Origin: CAYPOY01 sp964412395
Lineage (GTDB): Bacteria > Chloroflexota > Anaerolineae > B4-G1
Length of the DNA: 9,004 nucleotides
NCBI GenBank assembly: GCA_964412395.1
Contig: CAYPOY010000218.1
Location: 1-9,004 of the forward strand
Direction: 5' to 3'
The notes under the pieces are model-generated. The model had not been told where the DNA came from and searched no databases. It saw only the letters and a list, made by a program, of their open reading frames with translations. This document shows positions 6,881 through 9,004 of the stretch, piece by piece (the stretch's first letter is position 1; each line of letters opens with the position of its first letter). Made by a program: the position numbers and the translations under genes.

Positions 6881-7837
6881 TTATGAATGAATACCCAGAT
6901 AAAAAATATACACGATATAACATGAAACCAATAAGCCAGCTTCCCATCTGTCAAGTTTATATTTTCTCCCACTGAACATAGCAATAAAAAAAAGCAGTGT
7001 TGAAATAACCAGTACACCCAGATCAATGTTGAATTGTTTGTTGTATTTTATGGGACGAATGACAGAGCTAATCCCCAGTATAAAGAAAATATTAAAAATA
7101 TTGGAACCAATCACATTACCGACAGCTATATCACTTCTTTTTCTGAATGCAGCAACTACTGATGTTACTAATTCAGGAAGAGAAGTTCCTATCGAAACAA
7201 TGGTCAGGCCAATCAGTTTTTCACTCACTCCAAGAAATGTAGCAATTGCTACGGATTTATCAACAACTAATTTACTACCCAAAATCAAGGCAGCAAGTCC
7301 GGAAATAATGAATACTATTGACCAAACAGGTTTATATACTTTAACATGCGCATCCGGTCCGTCGTGGGTGTCTCTCATTGACCGTAAAATATAATAAAGA
7401 AAAAAAATGAAAAAGACCAGAAGGAATACACCATCTATTCTTCCCAGAAGTAATTCAGATGAATTGGTTTTCCAGCCGTTGGCCATGAAAAATAGTAAAA
7501 AAGCAGCCAGTAGTGACAAAGGAATTTCTTTCCAAACGGTTTTACTCTGTACACTAAGAGGAAACAGTACTCCTGAAAGACCCAAAATAAATAATAAGTT
7601 AAAAATATTGCTTCCGACTATATTCCCAATTGTAACATCGTTATAATTTTTAATAGAAGAAACAATATTGACAAGCAATTCAGGAAATGAAGTTCCGAAA
7701 GCAACAATGGTCAAACCGATTGCCAATTCAGATATTTTATACCTTTTTGCAATTGAAACAGAACCCTTTACCAGCCATTCAGCCCCAAGGATAAGAATCA
7801 GAAATCCAATCGCCAGAAGAATACAAAGTAAGGTCAT
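6881..7837 (-). CDS. CaCA-family Na+/Ca2+ exchanger (YrbG type)
   Basis: A 318-residue inner-membrane antiporter of the cation/Ca2+ exchanger superfamily, moving Ca2+ (or a related cation) out against Na+ or H+. Two inverted alpha repeats are complete. Alpha-1 (about 41-80) has GLTIVAFGTSFPELLV with Glu53 and then GNIVGSNIFN at 71-80. Alpha-2 (about 210-249) has GLTIVSIGTSLPELVT with Glu222 and then GNVIGSNIFN at 240-249. The two glutamates and the nearby Ser/Thr and Asn residues form the ion site in solved family members. About ten membrane segments and a charged loop at 152-166 fit the usual 300-330 residue bacterial form. The start at 7837 gives a complete first helix. It is the first gene of a two-gene unit with the CPA2 antiporter, so coupled use of Na+ or H+ gradients is plausible. 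Which ion is used in this organism is unknown. Confidence 0.95.
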   Translation of the reverse strand: MTLLCILLAIGFLILILGAEWLVKGSVSIAKRYKISELAIGLTIVAFGTSFPELLVNIVSSIKNYNDVTIGNIVGSNIFNLLFILGLSGVLFPLSVQSKTVWKEIPLSLLAAFLLFFMANGWKTNSSELLLGRIDGVFLLVFFIFFLYYILRSMRDTHDGPDAHVKVYKPVWSIVFIISGLAALILGSKLVVDKSVAIATFLGVSEKLIGLTIVSIGTSLPELVTSVVAAFRKRSDIAVGNVIGSNIFNIFFILGISSVIRPIKYNKQFNIDLGVLVISTLLFFIAMFSGRKYKLDRWEAGLLVSCYIVYIFYLGIHS

Positions 7838-7959
7838 GATTTGCCTGATCTATTAGGATTTTTATTTTGTAAACCAAGTTACCGTCTGGTCTATAAATAT
7901 TCTGTTCATGTTTTATCTATGTTAAGTAACATTTTGTGTGGGAGTGTGAACTGTAACTC

Positions 7960-8163
7960 TTAACTTATTCTCATTTTCTCACGAAAAATAAGACATTTTT
8001 TATGATATCTTATCAAACTTTTCTTTTGATTTTCATTTAATTCATCGATCCATTCAACTCGCTTTTCAGGAGATAAATTACGAATATTTTTAAACGGGCA
8101 TTCAGATGTTTCAAGGTCAAACGGACACCCAAAGATCAATCCTTTTAATAAAAGATGTTTCAT
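7960..8163 (-). CDS. Small Cys/His-containing protein, possible metal site
   Basis: A 67-residue soluble protein with no signal peptide or membrane segment. It carries GCPFDLETSECPF with Cys13 and Cys22, a helical middle NLSPEKRVEWIDELNENQKK, and a C-terminal HKKC with His54 and Cys57. Three Cys and one His in pairs is the pattern of a CCHC zinc site, with one CxxxxxxxxC pair and one HxxC pair. The pattern feels familiar from small unannotated Bacteroidota proteins, but I cannot name a family. The ATG at 8163 has a typical A/T-rich leader (AAAAATTAACAG). The gene lies 122 bp upstream of the exchanger gene on the same strand, so it may be a separate transcript or the start of that unit; no terminator is visible between them. 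Coding status is supported by the conserved-looking residue spacing; function is unknown. Confidence 0.7.
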   Translation of the reverse strand: MKHLLLKGLIFGCPFDLETSECPFKNIRNLSPEKRVEWIDELNENQKKSLIRYHKKCLIFREKMRIS

Positions 8164-8245
8164 CTGTTAATTTTTAATTGTCAGATGGAACCGCATGATA
8201 AAAAATAATCATTGTCGTGTGTGTTAATAATTATTTTTATAAGAT

Positions 8246-8312
8246 TTTTCATTCAACAATAAATATTTCTTAATCCCTCTGAATCACAATACAATTTCTT
8301 ATTGAATGAAAA
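8246..8312. repeat. Imperfectly explained inverted repeat in non-coding DNA
   Basis: TTTTCATTCAA at 8246-8256 is the exact reverse complement of TTGAATGAAAA at 8302-8312, an 11-bp pair with a 45-nt spacer. It lies in the 237-bp stretch 8164-8400, which is very A/T-rich and holds no frame I would call a gene on either strand. Three copies of ATTAAGA (8343, 8373, 8385) follow. No other features were found in this stretch. Confidence 0.35.
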
Positions 8313-8403
8313 GATTGACCTTCAGTACAAATTGCGTTTATCATTAAGATCGTTTTATCCATTCAAATTTCTATTAAGACGCATATTAAGATCAAAGTAA
8401 TTC

Positions 8404-8628
8404 GTAATTTCAATTAAAATTTCGGGAATGACAAAGCAGGATATCTCGAAACTTTTTAAAATTGAAGTGAATACTTCCGATATTGGGAACAGTTCTGAAA
8501 AAGGCAGTGGATTAGGATTGATCCTTTCAAAAAGTTTTGTTGAATTGAATCATGGGGAAATCTGGGCAGAGAGTGAATACGGTAAAGGGAGTAGTTTTTA
8601 TTTCACACTTCCGTTAAGGCACAAATAA
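8404..8628 (+). pseudogene. Remnant of a sensor histidine kinase (HATPase C-terminus)
   Basis: Only the end of a histidine kinase ATP-binding domain remains. The frame from the ATG at 8428 gives 66 residues: GMTKQDISKLF is the end of the G1 box region, SSEKGSGLGLILSKSFVELNHGEIWAE is the G2 box and following helix, and YGKGSSFYFTLP is the final strand that normally ends the domain. In-frame codons before the ATG read VISIKIS, which looks like the strand before the G1 box after an indel, and an in-frame TAA at 8398-8400 closes it. The phosphoacceptor helix, N box and most of G1 are missing, and nothing like them is seen upstream in any frame, so it cannot work as a kinase. It ends 2 bp from the stop of the convergent T9SS gene. 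A stand-alone functional 66-residue protein is possible but unlikely. Confidence 0.75.
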
Positions 8629-8630
8629 TT

Positions 8631-9004
8631 TTACCTTATTACTTCAATCATTCTCCTTGACACTCCTTCGTTTAAATGGATCTCAACAATATAGGTCCCT
8701 TCTTTATAATCGAATGCATCAATAATAAATTCATCAGAATATGGATCGTTGATCTTATACTTCCCGATTAAGTTGCCAACAATACTAAATACATTCACCA
8801 ATTCAATTTTTAAATCCGTATCTGTTACTCTCAGTATAAAAAAATCAGATGCCGGATTTGGATACACCAAGACTTTATTATCGAACGCTATTCCATCCAT
8901 AGCAGCCACTGTCTTAACAATGTTCCAGTGCAATACGGCTTCTCCTTCGCTACCTGAAAAACCATCTGCTACAATCCAGACTCCCTGGTTGTCTCCGGTA
9001 GTAT
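8631..9004 (-). CDS. 3' end of a T9SS cargo protein (type A sorting domain)
   Basis: The frame is open to the right edge of the window, so only the last 124 residues are seen and the true start is outside. A TTG at 8933 could be taken as a start but lies inside continuous coding sequence (upstream residues read GDNQGVWIVADGFSGSEGEA). The C-terminal 75 or so residues are a Por-secretion-system type A sorting domain: VYPNPASDFFIL at its start, then the strands IELVNVFSIVGNLIGKY and FDYKEGTYIVEIHLNEG, ending RRMIEVIR. Such domains direct proteins through the outer membrane by the type IX system and are removed or replaced by anionic LPS linkage at the surface. The protein is therefore secreted or surface-bound; the function of its N-terminal part is not visible. 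It is convergent with the kinase remnant. Confidence 0.9.
   Translation of the reverse strand, partial: TTGDNQGVWIVADGFSGSEGEAVLHWNIVKTVAAMDGIAFDNKVLVYPNPASDFFILRVTDTDLKIELVNVFSIVGNLIGKYKINDPYSDEFIIDAFDYKEGTYIVEIHLNEGVSRRMIEVIR

Noticed and set aside
7026..7856. Three open frames on the plus strand (7026-7394, 7407-7646, 7668-7856)
   Set aside because: All are antisense to the exchanger gene; their mutual similarity (TSNSGNEVP against VTNSGREVP) comes from the internal alpha repeat of the exchanger.
7868..7890. Minus-strand TAACTTGG as a promoter for the exchanger gene
   Set aside because: It only partly fits TAnnTTTG and has no TTG at the expected upstream spacing.
8931..8933. TTG as the start codon of the T9SS protein
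   Set aside because: The frame continues open to the window edge with sensible protein sequence, so the gene is simply cut by the window.

Overview
The window is AT-rich DNA from a member of the Bacteroidota. The best evidence is a type IX secretion (T9SS) type A C-terminal sorting domain on the protein cut by the right edge. A PepSY-like secreted protein, gene starts without Shine-Dalgarno sequences but with A/T-rich leaders, and one TAnnTTTG-type -7 element point the same way. I cannot name the genus. No rRNA, tRNA, CRISPR array, insertion sequence or phage gene was seen.

Layout. (1) 70-1149: an ECF sigma factor on the minus strand is divergent from a small secreted PepSY-like protein, with 72 bp between them. 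(2) 1273-4842, plus strand: an envelope cluster. A DUF4398-like lipoprotein ends in a strong intrinsic terminator. Next come four tightly packed genes: a membrane-anchored YafK-type L,D-transpeptidase-fold enzyme whose N-terminus resembles the lipoprotein, a second L,D-transpeptidase of the ErfK/YbiS type, a membrane protein that looks like a catalytically dead YkuD-fold relative, and a 42-residue single-pass membrane protein. (3) 4859-7837, minus strand: a two-gene ion-transport operon, a CaCA-family Na+/Ca2+ exchanger (YrbG type) followed by a CPA2 cation/proton antiporter with a cytoplasmic universal-stress-protein tail. (4) 7960-8163: a small Cys/His-rich protein on the minus strand. (5) 8164-9004: AT-rich apparently non-coding DNA, a decayed C-terminal piece of a sensor histidine kinase, and, tail to tail with it, the 3' end of a T9SS cargo gene.

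Function. Region 2 is the most interesting part. Two different active YkuD-type enzymes, one inactive relative and a tiny membrane protein are encoded with spacings of 7, 3 and 27 bp, so they probably act together on peptidoglycan or on its attachment to envelope proteins. The dead paralogue could be a scaffold or regulator. The lipoprotein shares a helical module with the first enzyme and is separated from it by a terminator, which would allow it to be made in excess. All functional links are inferences from sequence and gene order.
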